Positions 51,713 to 59,736 of a DNA stretch of 64,000 bases are shown here, in pieces. Every line of letters begins with the position of its first letter. The stretch's first letter is position 1. A model generated the notes under the pieces. The model had not been told where the DNA came from. It ran no database searches and was given only the letters and a program-made list of their open reading frames with translations. Where the stretch lies: positions 1-64,000 of the forward strand of contig CAMJMQ010000014.1 of the NCBI GenBank assembly GCA_946407065.1. Reading direction: 5' to 3'. The stretch is from an uncultured Clostridia bacterium (GTDB taxonomy: Bacteria > Bacillota > Clostridia > Oscillospirales > Acutalibacteraceae). The position numbers and the translations under genes are program-made.

Positions 51713-53398
51713 ATGAATGATAACTATATGATCGATTATCCCCGCCTGACGATGTATCAGATGGTGGAGAAGTGCGCGAATATCAACCCCAAGGATAACG
51801 CGCTGGAGTTCTACGGCAGGCTGATCTCCTACGGCGAGCTGATCCGGCGCATCGAGCGCTGTGCCAAGGCGTTCAAGGCGCTGGGTATCAAAAAGGGTGA
51901 CGCGGTGACGCTGTGTATGCCGAACACGCCGCAGACGGTGGAGTGCTTCTACGCGCTGAACCGTATCGGCGCTGTCGCCAACATGATCCATCCCCAGTCC
52001 GCACAGAATGAGATCACCTATTATCTGGATCTCAGCGAGAGCAAGGCAATCGTCACGATCGATCTGTTCTGTGAGACCGTCCAAAACGCGATCGACAACG
52101 CCGACCACCCCGTAAAGGTGATCGTCTGCCGCATGCAGGAGGAATTGCCCTTCTTCCTGTCGATCGCCTACTTCATCAAAAAGGGCAAGGATTATCTGCA
52201 ATACCCGAATACCGATTACGGCATGCTGTACAAGGATTTTCTCAAGGGTGCTGATCAGATCGATTCTGTTGAAAACGTACCGTTTGAAGAGGATCGCACC
52301 TCGGTCATCCTCTACAGCGGCGGCACCTCGGGAAAGCCCAAGGGCATCTGTCTGACCGATTTCAATTTCAACGCGCTCGCCATGCAGGGCTTTGAGGCGC
52401 TCAATTTTGACGCGAAGCGCGGCATGAAGCTGCTCAGCTGTATGCCGATGTTCCACGGCTTCGGACTGGGCATCAATATCCATGTCGGTCTGGTGTTCGG
52501 CGCACTGTGCATGCTGATGCCGACCTTCAATAAGCATACCTACGCCAAGGCGCTGTTACGGAAAAAGCCGAATTTCATCGCCGGTGTTCCCACCATTTTT
52601 GAAGCACTGTTACATCTGCCTGAGTTGGAGGGCAAAGACCTGTCCTATCTACTCGGCATGTTCTGCGGAGGCGATTCCCTCTCCGTCGAGCTCAAGCGCA
52701 AGATCGACGCCTTTCTCCATGATCACAACGCCCACATCCAGGTGCGCGAGGGCTACGGTCTGACCGAGTGTGTCACCGCGAGCTGCCTCACCCCGACCGA
52801 TGAATATCGTGAGAACAGCATCGGATTACCGTTCCCCGATATGGTCTATCAGATCGTCCGACCCGGTACCGACGACGTTTTGCCCTACGGCGAGGAGGGC
52901 GAGATCATCCTGCGCGGCCCGACCTTGATGAAAGGGTATTTGAAGAATCCCGAAGAGACCGCAAAGACATTGCGAACGCTCGCCGACGGCAACATCTGGC
53001 TCTATACGGGCGACCTCGGCTTTATGGATGAGGACGGCTATGTCTATTTCAAACAGCGTATCAAGCGCATGATCATCACCAACGGCTACAATGTCTATCC
53101 CGGTCAGATCGAGAACGTGATCGACGGCGTGGACGAGGTGGCATACAGCTGCGTCATCGGCGTCAAGGATCCCCGTCGTATGCAGCGGGTGCGCGCCTAT
53201 ATCGTTCTGCACGACGGCATTGAGCCGACGGATGTGTTAAGACAGAAGATCATGGACGAGCTTATGCTCCATGTCGCCAAATACGCATTACCCAAAGAGA
53301 TCATCTTTCGCGACGAATTGCCCAAGACGTTGGTTGGCAAGGTCGCCTATCGTAAACTGGAAGAAGAAGCAAATGCCGAAGAGGAGGCACGATCATGA
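51713..53398 (+). CDS. Long-chain acyl-AMP / acyl-CoA ligase (ANL superfamily)
   Basis: A 561-residue adenylating enzyme with YSGGTSGKPKGICLT, PMFHGFGLGINIH, REGYGLTECV, YTGDLGFMDEDGYV and a final lysine in KTLVGKVAYRK. It likely activates a carboxylate as CoA or carrier thioester. It overlaps the next gene by 4 bases, forming a trio with a metallo-hydrolase and an E2-like acyltransferase. A GTTACA cluster upstream may control it. Confidence 0.93.
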   Translation: MNDNYMIDYPRLTMYQMVEKCANINPKDNALEFYGRLISYGELIRRIERCAKAFKALGIKKGDAVTLCMPNTPQTVECFYALNRIGAVANMIHPQSAQNEITYYLDLSESKAIVTIDLFCETVQNAIDNADHPVKVIVCRMQEELPFFLSIAYFIKKGKDYLQYPNTDYGMLYKDFLKGADQIDSVENVPFEEDRTSVILYSGGTSGKPKGICLTDFNFNALAMQGFEALNFDAKRGMKLLSCMPMFHGFGLGINIHVGLVFGALCMLMPTFNKHTYAKALLRKKPNFIAGVPTIFEALLHLPELEGKDLSYLLGMFCGGDSLSVELKRKIDAFLHDHNAHIQVREGYGLTECVTASCLTPTDEYRENSIGLPFPDMVYQIVRPGTDDVLPYGEEGEIILRGPTLMKGYLKNPEETAKTLRTLADGNIWLYTGDLGFMDEDGYVYFKQRIKRMIITNGYNVYPGQIENVIDGVDEVAYSCVIGVKDPRRMQRVRAYIVLHDGIEPTDVLRQKIMDELMLHVAKYALPKEIIFRDELPKTLVGKVAYRKLEEEANAEEEARS

Positions 53399-54174
53399 AA
53401 CTGAGTTGGCACGGTACCGCGTCGATCCTACTCGAATCCGACGGCTATCGGATCGCGTTCGATCCCTTTTTGACCATCCCGCTGCATGAGATCACCTGCC
53501 GCAGAAAGCTGCACGCGGTCAAATACCGTACCGCGAAATCTGTTCTGGTGACCCACGGTCATTTTGATCATATCATGGATATCCCGCGATTGTACAAGGA
53601 TTCCGATACGTTGATCTATGCAACAAGTACCCCTTGTAAAACACTGATGAAGCGCAGTATGGAACGAGAACAGCTCCGTGTAATCATCCCCGGCGCGACC
53701 TTCAAGCTCGGCAACTTTACCATCCGCGTCTATCAGGGCAGGCACTGTCGCTTTGATGTGGGAATCATACTGAAGACCCTGTTCAAGCCGGATTCCTTCC
53801 TCCACCTCAAGCGGCTGATGGAATTGGTTAAGCTCAACCGCATTTACGCGGAAAACGGTGAGACGCTCTTTTATGAGATCGAAGCAGAGGGCAAGCGCAT
53901 CCAGCTTTTGGGAAGTATGGGGCTGGATCTCGATACCGTGTATCCGACCGGTGCCGATGTGCTGATCCTGCCGTTCCAGGGGACTTCCAACCCCGCGCGC
54001 ACGGTGGTGCCGATCATCAACAGGCTCCAACCGAAGAGGGTCTATCTCGATCATTATGACAACACCTTCCCGCCGATGTCGTCGCATGTCGATACGGTGA
54101 ACTTTACCGCAAGGCTGCTGCGCTGCGGCATCCCCGCCGCGGCGTTGAAGCGCGGAAAGGTCTATGAGATATAA
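53395..54174 (+). CDS. Metallo-beta-lactamase-fold hydrolase
   Basis: A 259-residue metal hydrolase with the zinc motif THGHFDHIMD (HxHxDH), a preceding DPFLTIP strand and downstream RHCRFDVG and LDHYDNTFPP. It resembles the UlaG/L-ascorbate-lactonase-like group. ATG overlaps the ligase stop (ATGA). A thioester or lactone hydrolase role would fit its neighbours. Confidence 0.92.
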   Translation: MKLSWHGTASILLESDGYRIAFDPFLTIPLHEITCRRKLHAVKYRTAKSVLVTHGHFDHIMDIPRLYKDSDTLIYATSTPCKTLMKRSMEREQLRVIIPGATFKLGNFTIRVYQGRHCRFDVGIILKTLFKPDSFLHLKRLMELVKLNRIYAENGETLFYEIEAEGKRIQLLGSMGLDLDTVYPTGADVLILPFQGTSNPARTVVPIINRLQPKRVYLDHYDNTFPPMSSHVDTVNFTARLLRCGIPAAALKRGKVYEI

Positions 54175-54197
54175 TAGGAAAAAAGGGGAATCGATTG

Positions 54198-55088
54198 ATG
54201 GCTAAGACCAAGTATAAAAGAAAATGGGGCGATCGTCGAGACGGACGGCGCGTCAAGGTGACCGGTATGCAGACGATCCTCGCGAGCCTGTGGCCGAAGC
54301 GCACCGACTGCGAGGTGTATCTGCACGATACGATCGACGTCACCGAGATGGTAAAGTTCGTCGAGCAAAAGAACGCGGAGCACCCCGATCTGAAAACGAC
54401 GTTCTTCCACTGTGTGATCGCGGCTGTCGCGAAGATGGTCAGAGAACGTCCCCTGATGAACCGCTTTGTACAGGGACGCCGTATCTATGAGCGCTTTGAT
54501 ATCAGCGTTGCCTTTGTCGCAAAGCTGGCATTTGAGGATCACGCGGAGGAAGCGCTCCTGTTCTTTGTCCCCAAGGATACCGATACCGTCGACAACGTCA
54601 GTCAGATGGTCGTCAATAAGGTCAAAAAGGTTCGATCACGCGGCAGCAAAAAGGCGGGCGTCGATGAATTGCTCGACAAGGTAGCGGCATTCCCTCGACC
54701 GATCGTCATGCTGATCTGCAAGCTCGTGCGGTGGCTCGATTTCTGGGGCAAGAATCCCGCGGCGCTGACCGAGGGCGATCCGCACTACGCGACCGTCCTG
54801 CTCTCCAACCTCGGCTCCATCAAATGCCCCGCCGTCTATCACCATCTGAACAACTACGGCACCAACAGCATCATGGTCACCATCGGTACGATCCATGATG
54901 AAGAGCGCCTCATGCCCGATGGCTCCAAGGAGATCCGCAAGATGTGCGATATCGGCGCGACGCTCGACGAGCGCATCGGCGACGGCTTTTACTTCGCGCG
55001 CAGCTTGAAGCTCATCCAATATATCTGCGCCCATCCCGAGCTGCTCGATCAGCCGATAGGGGAGAACAGCGGATTTGACTATCAATAA
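54198..55088 (+). CDS. E2-like acyltransferase (2-oxoacid dehydrogenase catalytic-domain family)
   Basis: A 296-residue stand-alone catalytic domain like those of dihydrolipoamide acyltransferases and chloramphenicol acetyltransferase. It has no lipoyl or binding domain. The usual DHRxxDG active motif is replaced by DERIGDG near the C-terminus, so the catalytic histidine is lost. LSNLGSI matches the family. AAGGGG precedes both TTG 54195 and ATG 54198. It may use another base, or be a binding protein for acyl groups. It starts 23 bases after the metallo-hydrolase. Confidence 0.82.
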   Translation: MAKTKYKRKWGDRRDGRRVKVTGMQTILASLWPKRTDCEVYLHDTIDVTEMVKFVEQKNAEHPDLKTTFFHCVIAAVAKMVRERPLMNRFVQGRRIYERFDISVAFVAKLAFEDHAEEALLFFVPKDTDTVDNVSQMVVNKVKKVRSRGSKKAGVDELLDKVAAFPRPIVMLICKLVRWLDFWGKNPAALTEGDPHYATVLLSNLGSIKCPAVYHHLNNYGTNSIMVTIGTIHDEERLMPDGSKEIRKMCDIGATLDERIGDGFYFARSLKLIQYICAHPELLDQPIGENSGFDYQ

Positions 55089-55176
55089 TATCGGATAATC
55101 GCTTGCATTATCCTTATAACTATGCTAGACTGGTAGCAGCAAATCTCTATTAATTTTATGATAACGGAGGAATCCC

Positions 55177-55674
55177 ATGAAAAGAATCATTTGTGTTTTG
55201 TTGATCGCCCTGTTATGCGTCGGCTTAGCTGCCTGCTCCAAAAAGCAGCAGAACGACACCGAGACTACTTCCGACACAGCGTCTTCCGTCGCTTCACAGA
55301 GCGACGCTACTCAGGCTGCCGGTTCTTCTTCCCGAAAGGCGTACGCGACCGTCAAAGAGTATCTGGATACCCCTGAAGTACAGTCACAGATCAATTCCAC
55401 TATCGAATCCAACAAGACCGATGATATGCAAATGTCGGTCTATGCGGAAGGTGACGATACACTGGTCTATGATTACACCTTTACGAAGACATATGATGAG
55501 AACGATGTTGCCGAGCTCAAATCTGGACTGGATAAGGCGCTGGAGGAAAAGAGTTCCACCTTTACGTCTGTTGCCGGCACGCTTAAAACCTATGTGGCTG
55601 TTGAGAATCCCAAGGTAAAGGTCATCTATCGCAACGGCGATAACACCGTCATCACAGAGAGAACTTTTGAATAA
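55177..55674 (+). CDS. Lipoprotein resembling DUF4854
   Basis: A 165-residue lipoprotein with lipobox LAACS, a Ser/Thr/Gln linker, then VKEYLDTPEVQSQINSTIES and a DDTLVYDYTFTKTY strand pair, as in the DUF4854 group. GGAGGAA precedes the ATG. Function unknown. Confidence 0.8.
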   Translation: MKRIICVLLIALLCVGLAACSKKQQNDTETTSDTASSVASQSDATQAAGSSSRKAYATVKEYLDTPEVQSQINSTIESNKTDDMQMSVYAEGDDTLVYDYTFTKTYDENDVAELKSGLDKALEEKSSTFTSVAGTLKTYVAVENPKVKVIYRNGDNTVITERTFE

Positions 55675-55683
55675 ACGCACGAT

Positions 55684-55710
55684 GCCCGTCAATCTTTGGC
55701 GGGCTTTTAT
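55684..55710 (+). terminator. Terminator of the lipoprotein gene
   Basis: GCCCGTCAA pairs with TTTGGCGGGC, followed by TTTTATCTTTTT. Confidence 0.85.
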
Positions 55711-55737
55711 CTTTTTAGTGAATCGTGGTCAGGGTAA

Positions 55738-55786
55738 GGCTCCCTTTCCTAAGGGAGCTGTCTGCGAAGCAGACTGAGGGTTGCTA
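55738..55786. repeat. Double-hairpin palindromic repeat
   Basis: GGCTCCCTT/AAGGGAGC and GTCTGC/GCAGAC stand side by side, ending ACTGAGGG. The pattern resembles dispersed palindromic repeats of gut Clostridia. Confidence 0.6.
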
Positions 55787-55817
55787 AAAGCTGTGTCGCT
55801 CTCAACCTCAATCAAAG

Positions 55818-55896
55818 GTCATTGCGAATCGCCGTCAGGCGGTGTGGCAATCTCAACCTCAATCAAATGTCATAGCGAATCGCCGTCAGGCGGTGT
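55818..55896. repeat. Two palindromic repeat copies, GTCATTGCGA family
   Basis: Copies start at 55818 (complete, with GCCGTCAGGCGGT hairpin) and 55869 (GTCATAGCGA, missing the GGCAATCTC end). The second looks truncated. Confidence 0.7.
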
Positions 55897-55939
55897 CAAA
55901 AACAACCAAAAATTTCCTAAAATAATCTCACGAAAACTA

Positions 55940-55968
55940 TTGACAGTCACGTGAACCTGTGATATAAT
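55940..55968 (+). promoter_or_regulatory. Consensus promoter with a palindrome in the spacer
   Basis: TTGACA (55940-55945), 17-base spacer, TATAAT (55963-55968), both perfect. The palindrome TCACGTGA (55948-55955) lies in the spacer, a likely operator for the DUF1836 regulator encoded just downstream. Confidence 0.8.
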
Positions 55969-55993
55969 CAAGCAAACTTAAAGAGGAGGTCGC

Positions 55994-56545
55994 GTGATGA
56001 TAGATAATCCAAATGACCGACAGCCGTGCAGCATAGCGGAATACCTGCCGCTGATCCGGGCAACCGACGGACTGACGCTCAGCCAGGTTTGTACATTGAG
56101 CTCGCTGGAGCCGTCGACGATCCAGAATTGGATCAAGCGCGGCTATGTCCCGCATCCGGTGGGCAAGAAGTATCGCGAACGCCATTTGGCGCGCATCCTG
56201 CTGATCGCTGAGCTCAGGGAGAGCATGCCCATCGACCGCGTCGGCGGATTGCTCCGCTACGTCAACGGTGACGCCGATGATGAAAGCGACGATATCATAA
56301 CGGAAGAGGCGTTGTACGACTTGTTCTGCCATATCGCGCGGGAATTGTCCGAAAAGCTTACCCCGCCCGATCTGATCGGGCAGAGGGTAGCGGCGTTCCT
56401 TGACGACAGCGTCAAGACATCTGATTCCGCAAAGCTCAACACGGCGTTGACAGTGATGGCAACCACATATATGGCAAATCGATATAAGCGATCCGCAGAC
56501 GCATTGTACGCGCAGGAAATCGGCGATTTGCCGCAATCAAGGTGA
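55994..56545 (+). CDS. DUF1836 MerR-like regulator
   Basis: A 183-residue predicted DNA-binding protein. An N-terminal winged helix (about 20-75) reads LTLSQVCTLSSLEPSTIQNW then KRGYVPHPVGKKYRERHLAR, followed by a DUF1836-type helical domain with SMPIDRVGGLLRYVN. AGGAGG lies upstream. It probably binds the palindrome in its own promoter. The next gene starts 5 bases after its stop. Confidence 0.85.
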   Translation: MMIDNPNDRQPCSIAEYLPLIRATDGLTLSQVCTLSSLEPSTIQNWIKRGYVPHPVGKKYRERHLARILLIAELRESMPIDRVGGLLRYVNGDADDESDDIITEEALYDLFCHIARELSEKLTPPDLIGQRVAAFLDDSVKTSDSAKLNTALTVMATTYMANRYKRSADALYAQEIGDLPQSR

Positions 56546-56550
56546 GGATC

Positions 56551-56862
56551 ATGGAAAACAATCAAACCGATTTTATGAAGAACAGACCCGTAGCAGCCAA
56601 CGCCAACCAGATTAAGGATGTGTACGGATCACAGAAAAAATCCACATTTATAACGGTCAGCGCGGTGTTGAGTGTGATCACCTTCGTGCTGATGATGATC
56701 GCGATCTTCACGGGCAACCGATTGATGATGGTGATCTTTATCCCCGTATTCATTGCGCTGATCATCTCATTCTTCGTCGCGAAACGTGCCGACAGGCAGA
56801 ATGCTCCCGTTGAAAAGGCGGAAGATAACAAGGAGGCGTTATTTCAAGATCATGATGTTTAA
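56551..56862 (+). CDS. Two-helix small membrane protein
   Basis: A 103-residue protein with a polar N-terminus and two transmembrane helices (about 33-55 and 57-76), then an acidic tail. ATG 56551 follows AAGGTGAGG. It is co-transcribed with the DUF1836 gene. Function not recognised. Confidence 0.65.
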   Translation: MENNQTDFMKNRPVAANANQIKDVYGSQKKSTFITVSAVLSVITFVLMMIAIFTGNRLMMVIFIPVFIALIISFFVAKRADRQNAPVEKAEDNKEALFQDHDV

Positions 56863-56977
56863 TCTGTTCCGCCCCTTTCGCCGCAGGCGGTTGATCCCGA
56901 TCCCGATATTCATCCCCGTTTATCGGCGGCATCGGTTCATCCACCGACCGCCCTTTGGATTCTTTTTTTGGAGGTAG
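56855..56977 (+). CDS. Possible small Arg/Pro/Phe-rich peptide
   Basis: A 40-residue frame (MFNLFRPFRRRRLIPIPIF start, FGFFFWR end) between the small membrane protein and the NfeD gene. AAGGAGG lies about 17 bases upstream, too far for comfort. The pattern is too regular to dismiss and it abuts the NfeD ribosome site, but it may not be translated. Confidence 0.3.
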   Translation: MFNLFRPFRRRRLIPIPIFIPVYRRHRFIHRPPFGFFFWR

Positions 56978-56980
56978 ACT

Positions 56981-57412
56981 ATGAGTACAGCGACAATTAT
57001 TTGGCTTATCATCGCGATCGCCATGGGTGTGTTGGAGGCATGCACCGTCCAGCTGGTATCCCTTTGGTTCGCGATCGGCGGCGCGGCGGCATGTATCACC
57101 TCACTGTTTACGGATAAACTAACCATACAGCTGATCGTGTTCGTCGTCGTGACAGCAGTTGCTTTGGTGGCGACCCGACCGATCGTCAAACGAATGAAGC
57201 AAAAACGCCCTGAGGCGACCAACGCCGACCGCTATATCGGCAAACATGCTGTCGTGCTGGAAGCGATCGATAACGATCACGCCAAGGGACTCGCCAAGGT
57301 CGATAACGAAAAGTGGACGGCTCGCAGCGCTGACGGTCAACCGATCGAAAAAGGAGCTCGTGTCATTGTCACCGCGATCGAGGGCGTCAAGCTGATCGTC
57401 AAGAAAACATAA
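56981..57412 (+). CDS. NfeD-like membrane protein
   Basis: A 143-residue short NfeD: two to three N-terminal helices and a C-terminal OB-fold domain (about 80-143) with GKHAVVLEAID and VIVTAIEGVKLIVKK. NfeD partners SPFH/flotillin proteins in membrane microdomains, and an SPFH gene follows 180 bases downstream. GGAGG is 6 bases before the ATG. Confidence 0.9.
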   Translation: MSTATIIWLIIAIAMGVLEACTVQLVSLWFAIGGAAACITSLFTDKLTIQLIVFVVVTAVALVATRPIVKRMKQKRPEATNADRYIGKHAVVLEAIDNDHAKGLAKVDNEKWTARSADGQPIEKGARVIVTAIEGVKLIVKKT

Positions 57413-57414
57413 AC

Positions 57415-57554
57415 GTCATTGCGAGGGATTCATCCCGCTGCAATCTCAACTCATATCCAAATGTCATTGCGAACCGCTTTTCGGCGGTGTGGCAATCTCA
57501 ACTCATATCCAAATGTCATTGCGAACCGCCTTTCGGCGGTGTGGCAATCTCAAC
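57415..57554. repeat. Three palindromic repeat copies between nfeD-like and SPFH genes
   Basis: Copies start at 57415, 57463 and 57514. The last two are near-identical (GCGAACCGCNTTTCGGCGGTGT core), showing recent local duplication of one unit with its AACTCATATCCAAAT linker. Confidence 0.8.
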
Positions 57555-57593
57555 ATTATTATATCGGAGATGTCCTCCGGAAAGGAAAGTATC

Positions 57594-58493
57594 ATGTCAA
57601 TCGTATCATTTATCGTTCTTGCTGTGATCGCACTGGCTGTGATCATCATCATCGCGCGCAATATCAAGATCGTCCCTCAGGCACACGCCTTTGTCATCGA
57701 GCGCCTCGGCGCCTATCATCAGACATGGGGCACGGGTCTTCATTTGAAGGTACCGTTCATCGACAGGATCTCCAAGCGCGTATCCCTCAAGGAGCAGGTC
57801 GTTGATTTCCCGCCCCAGCCGGTCATCACCCGCGATAACGTCACTATGCAGATCGATACCGTCGTGTATTTTGAGATCACCGATCCCAAGCTCTATACCT
57901 ACGGCGTTGAACGTCCGCTCAGCGCGATCGAGAATCTGACCGCCACCACCCTTCGTAACATCATCGGCGATCTGGAGCTCGACTCCACCCTGACCTCGCG
58001 CGACACCATCAACGACAAGATCCGCATCATCCTTGATGAAGCCACCGACGCATGGGGCATCCGCGTGATCCGCGTTGAGCTCAAAAACATCCTGCCGCCG
58101 CGAGAGATCCAGGACGCTATGGAGAAGCAGATGAAGGCGGAGCGTGAGCGCCGCGCCCGCATCCTCGACGCAGAGGGTGAGAAGCGCTCCCAGATCCTCG
58201 TTGCCGAAGGCTTAAAGGAATCCGCGATCCTCAAGGCTGACGCCGTCAAGGAAAGTAAGATCCGTGAGGCAGAGGGTGAAGCACAGGCGATCTTAGCGGT
58301 GCAGAAGGCATATGCCGACTCCCTGCGCATGCTCAGTGAGGCGAACCCGAGCGAGAAGGTCATCGAGCTCAAGTCGCTCGAAGCCCTGCAGAAGGTAGCT
58401 GACGGTCAGGCGACCAAGCTGATCATCCCGTCCGATATGCAGAATATCGCGTCCCTCGCCACCTCTGTCAAGGAAATGGTGACAGATAAATAA
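57594..58493 (+). CDS. SPFH/stomatin-like membrane protein
   Basis: A 299-residue SPFH protein: N-terminal helix (about 3-22), band-7 domain (about 25-190) with AFVIERLGAYHQTW, QPVITRDNVTMQIDT and LDEATDAWGI, then a long charged coiled coil (about 190-270). It forms oligomers at the membrane with NfeD. ATG 57594 follows GGAAAGGAA; a longer frame crosses the repeats. Confidence 0.93.
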   Translation: MSIVSFIVLAVIALAVIIIIARNIKIVPQAHAFVIERLGAYHQTWGTGLHLKVPFIDRISKRVSLKEQVVDFPPQPVITRDNVTMQIDTVVYFEITDPKLYTYGVERPLSAIENLTATTLRNIIGDLELDSTLTSRDTINDKIRIILDEATDAWGIRVIRVELKNILPPREIQDAMEKQMKAERERRARILDAEGEKRSQILVAEGLKESAILKADAVKESKIREAEGEAQAILAVQKAYADSLRMLSEANPSEKVIELKSLEALQKVADGQATKLIIPSDMQNIASLATSVKEMVTDK

Positions 58494-58550
58494 TACTGTC
58501 AGTGTGAATTTCCGTTAGCGAATTCGCAAGCACAACCGTAATATAATGAG

Positions 58551-58576
58551 GAGCAGTCCGACGGGCTGCTCCTTTC
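58551..58576 (+). terminator. Terminator after the SPFH gene
   Basis: GGAGCAG and CTGCTCC form a stem with CCG/CGG in its upper part, followed by TTTCC. A short conserved-looking GTAGGGACGAGCATTGCTCG palindrome lies downstream near 58608. Confidence 0.75.
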
Positions 58577-58669
58577 CTGTGCGATGAATTACATTGATGA
58601 TAATACCGTAGGGACGAGCATTGCTCGATGCGTCGAACACACGTGTTCAAATGCCGTCCTCTCTAAAGT

Positions 58670-58798
58670 TTACAGGTTATCTGAATGTTTATGACGCATC
58701 CCCGCTCTGTCATCCGCGTCCGACGCGACCTGCATCAGCGCCATGATCGCGATGCCGAAGAAGCCGCCGATCATCAGTCCGATGATAAAACCAATCAT
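58670..58798 (-). CDS. 42-residue membrane protein, DUF3789-like
   Basis: A short gene with ATG at 58798, GGGAGGG 5-6 bases upstream and stop at 58670. The N-terminal half (MIGFIIGLMIGGFFGIAIM) is one transmembrane helix with glycine zipper spacing; the tail is polar (QVASDADDRAGM). It resembles DUF3789-type tiny proteins of Clostridia. It lies alone in a 600-base gap. Confidence 0.7.
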   Translation of the reverse strand: MIGFIIGLMIGGFFGIAIMALMQVASDADDRAGMRHKHSDNL

Positions 58799-59090
58799 GG
58801 TGATCCCTCCCGATTACATAATTAACGATGGTGTATGAATATATATTTATATTTTATTATTCTCCATACGCATTATAAATATGCATTCATGCTGTAAAAT
58901 ACTATATATAGCGCCCCATTCGGGGGAAAGTACAAAATGTGTTAAAACTTTGTAACTGAAAAATACCCTTTTGTTACTTGCAAACCACAATATATTGTGC
59001 TATTATTCTAATTGCAATCAAGATAAAGTGTGTTTACACCGCATATATTGTATTGAAATCAAAGAATCTTTAGGAAATGAGGAATGTAAG

Positions 59091-59384
59091 ATGACAGTAA
59101 CAGTCACAGGCGGCAGCCTTTCAAAAGCAGAAATCAACGCGTATGTACAGCAGCTCAAGGAGCGGAATCCCGATAAGGTGATCACCTCCGTTACCTTCGC
59201 CGTAGACGGTGAGTATGTCGACATGAGCTACACCTACGACAACGTTCCCTTCGAGCGTATCCGCCGTATCACCGGTTATCTGGTTGGTACCATAGATCGC
59301 TTCAACGACGCAAAGCGCGCTGAGGTTCGGGACAGAGTCAAGCACTCTATCGATTGCGGCTGCTCGCTGGAAGAGATCGCGTAA
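59091..59384 (+). CDS. Small NrdD C-terminal-like protein
   Basis: A 97-residue protein with the segment FERIRRITGYLVGTIDRFND and RVKHSI, similar to the C-terminal part of anaerobic ribonucleotide reductase NrdD. It lacks the radical-site and catalytic domains. Its role is unknown; it is likely a derived accessory protein. ATG 59091 has AGGAA 7-8 bases upstream. It lies just before the metK riboswitch. Confidence 0.75.
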   Translation: MTVTVTGGSLSKAEINAYVQQLKERNPDKVITSVTFAVDGEYVDMSYTYDNVPFERIRRITGYLVGTIDRFNDAKRAEVRDRVKHSIDCGCSLEEIA

Positions 59385-59411
59385 CAGATTGGTATCATGA
59401 TCGATATGATA

Positions 59412-59440
59412 TTGACATATGATGTCGATCGTATTATAAT
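59412..59440 (+). promoter_or_regulatory. metK promoter
   Basis: TTGACA (59412-59417), 17-base spacer and TATAAT (59435-59440), about 20 bases before the riboswitch. Confidence 0.85.
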
Positions 59441-59462
59441 CTTGACAGCAGAATAACTGATC

Positions 59463-59595
59463 ACTTATCAAGAGCGACTGAGGGACAGGCCCTGTGAAGT
59501 CCGGCAACCTGCAACTGTAAGGTGCTAAATCCTGCGGGTGTACCGAAAGATGAGTTAAGCGCTCCGTACGGTAATCCGTGCGGAGCTTTTGTTTT
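59463..59595 (+). promoter_or_regulatory. SAM-I (S-box) riboswitch with terminator
   Basis: ACTTATC (59463-59469) pairs with GATGAGT (59549-59555) as helix P1. Conserved inner blocks are AAGAGCGACTGAGGGA, GGCCCTGTGAAGTCCGGCAACC, GGTGCTAAATCC and CCGAAAGATGAG. The expression platform is the GCTCCGTACGG/CCGTGCGGAGC hairpin (59561-59586) with a following T tract. SAM binding should shut off metK, so this gene is feedback regulated. Confidence 0.95.
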
Positions 59596-59596
59596 A

Positions 59597-59693
59597 GTGG
59601 TCAGTGGGCAGTGGTTAGGGGTCAGTGATCAGTGGTCAGTTATCAGTGGTCAGTGATCAGTGGTCAGTGATCAGTGATCAGTGATTAGTGATT
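59597..59693. repeat. Degenerate tandem repeat of GTGATCAGTGGTCA units
   Basis: About 100 bases built from a 7-base (A/G)TCAGTG unit, often paired as a 14-15-base step, in the metK leader between the riboswitch terminator and the gene. It makes no protein and probably arose by slippage. Confidence 0.85.
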
Positions 59694-59736
59694 TGTGCTG
59701 TCTAGTGTTTGTTTATTATGGAAATGAGGTACTATT

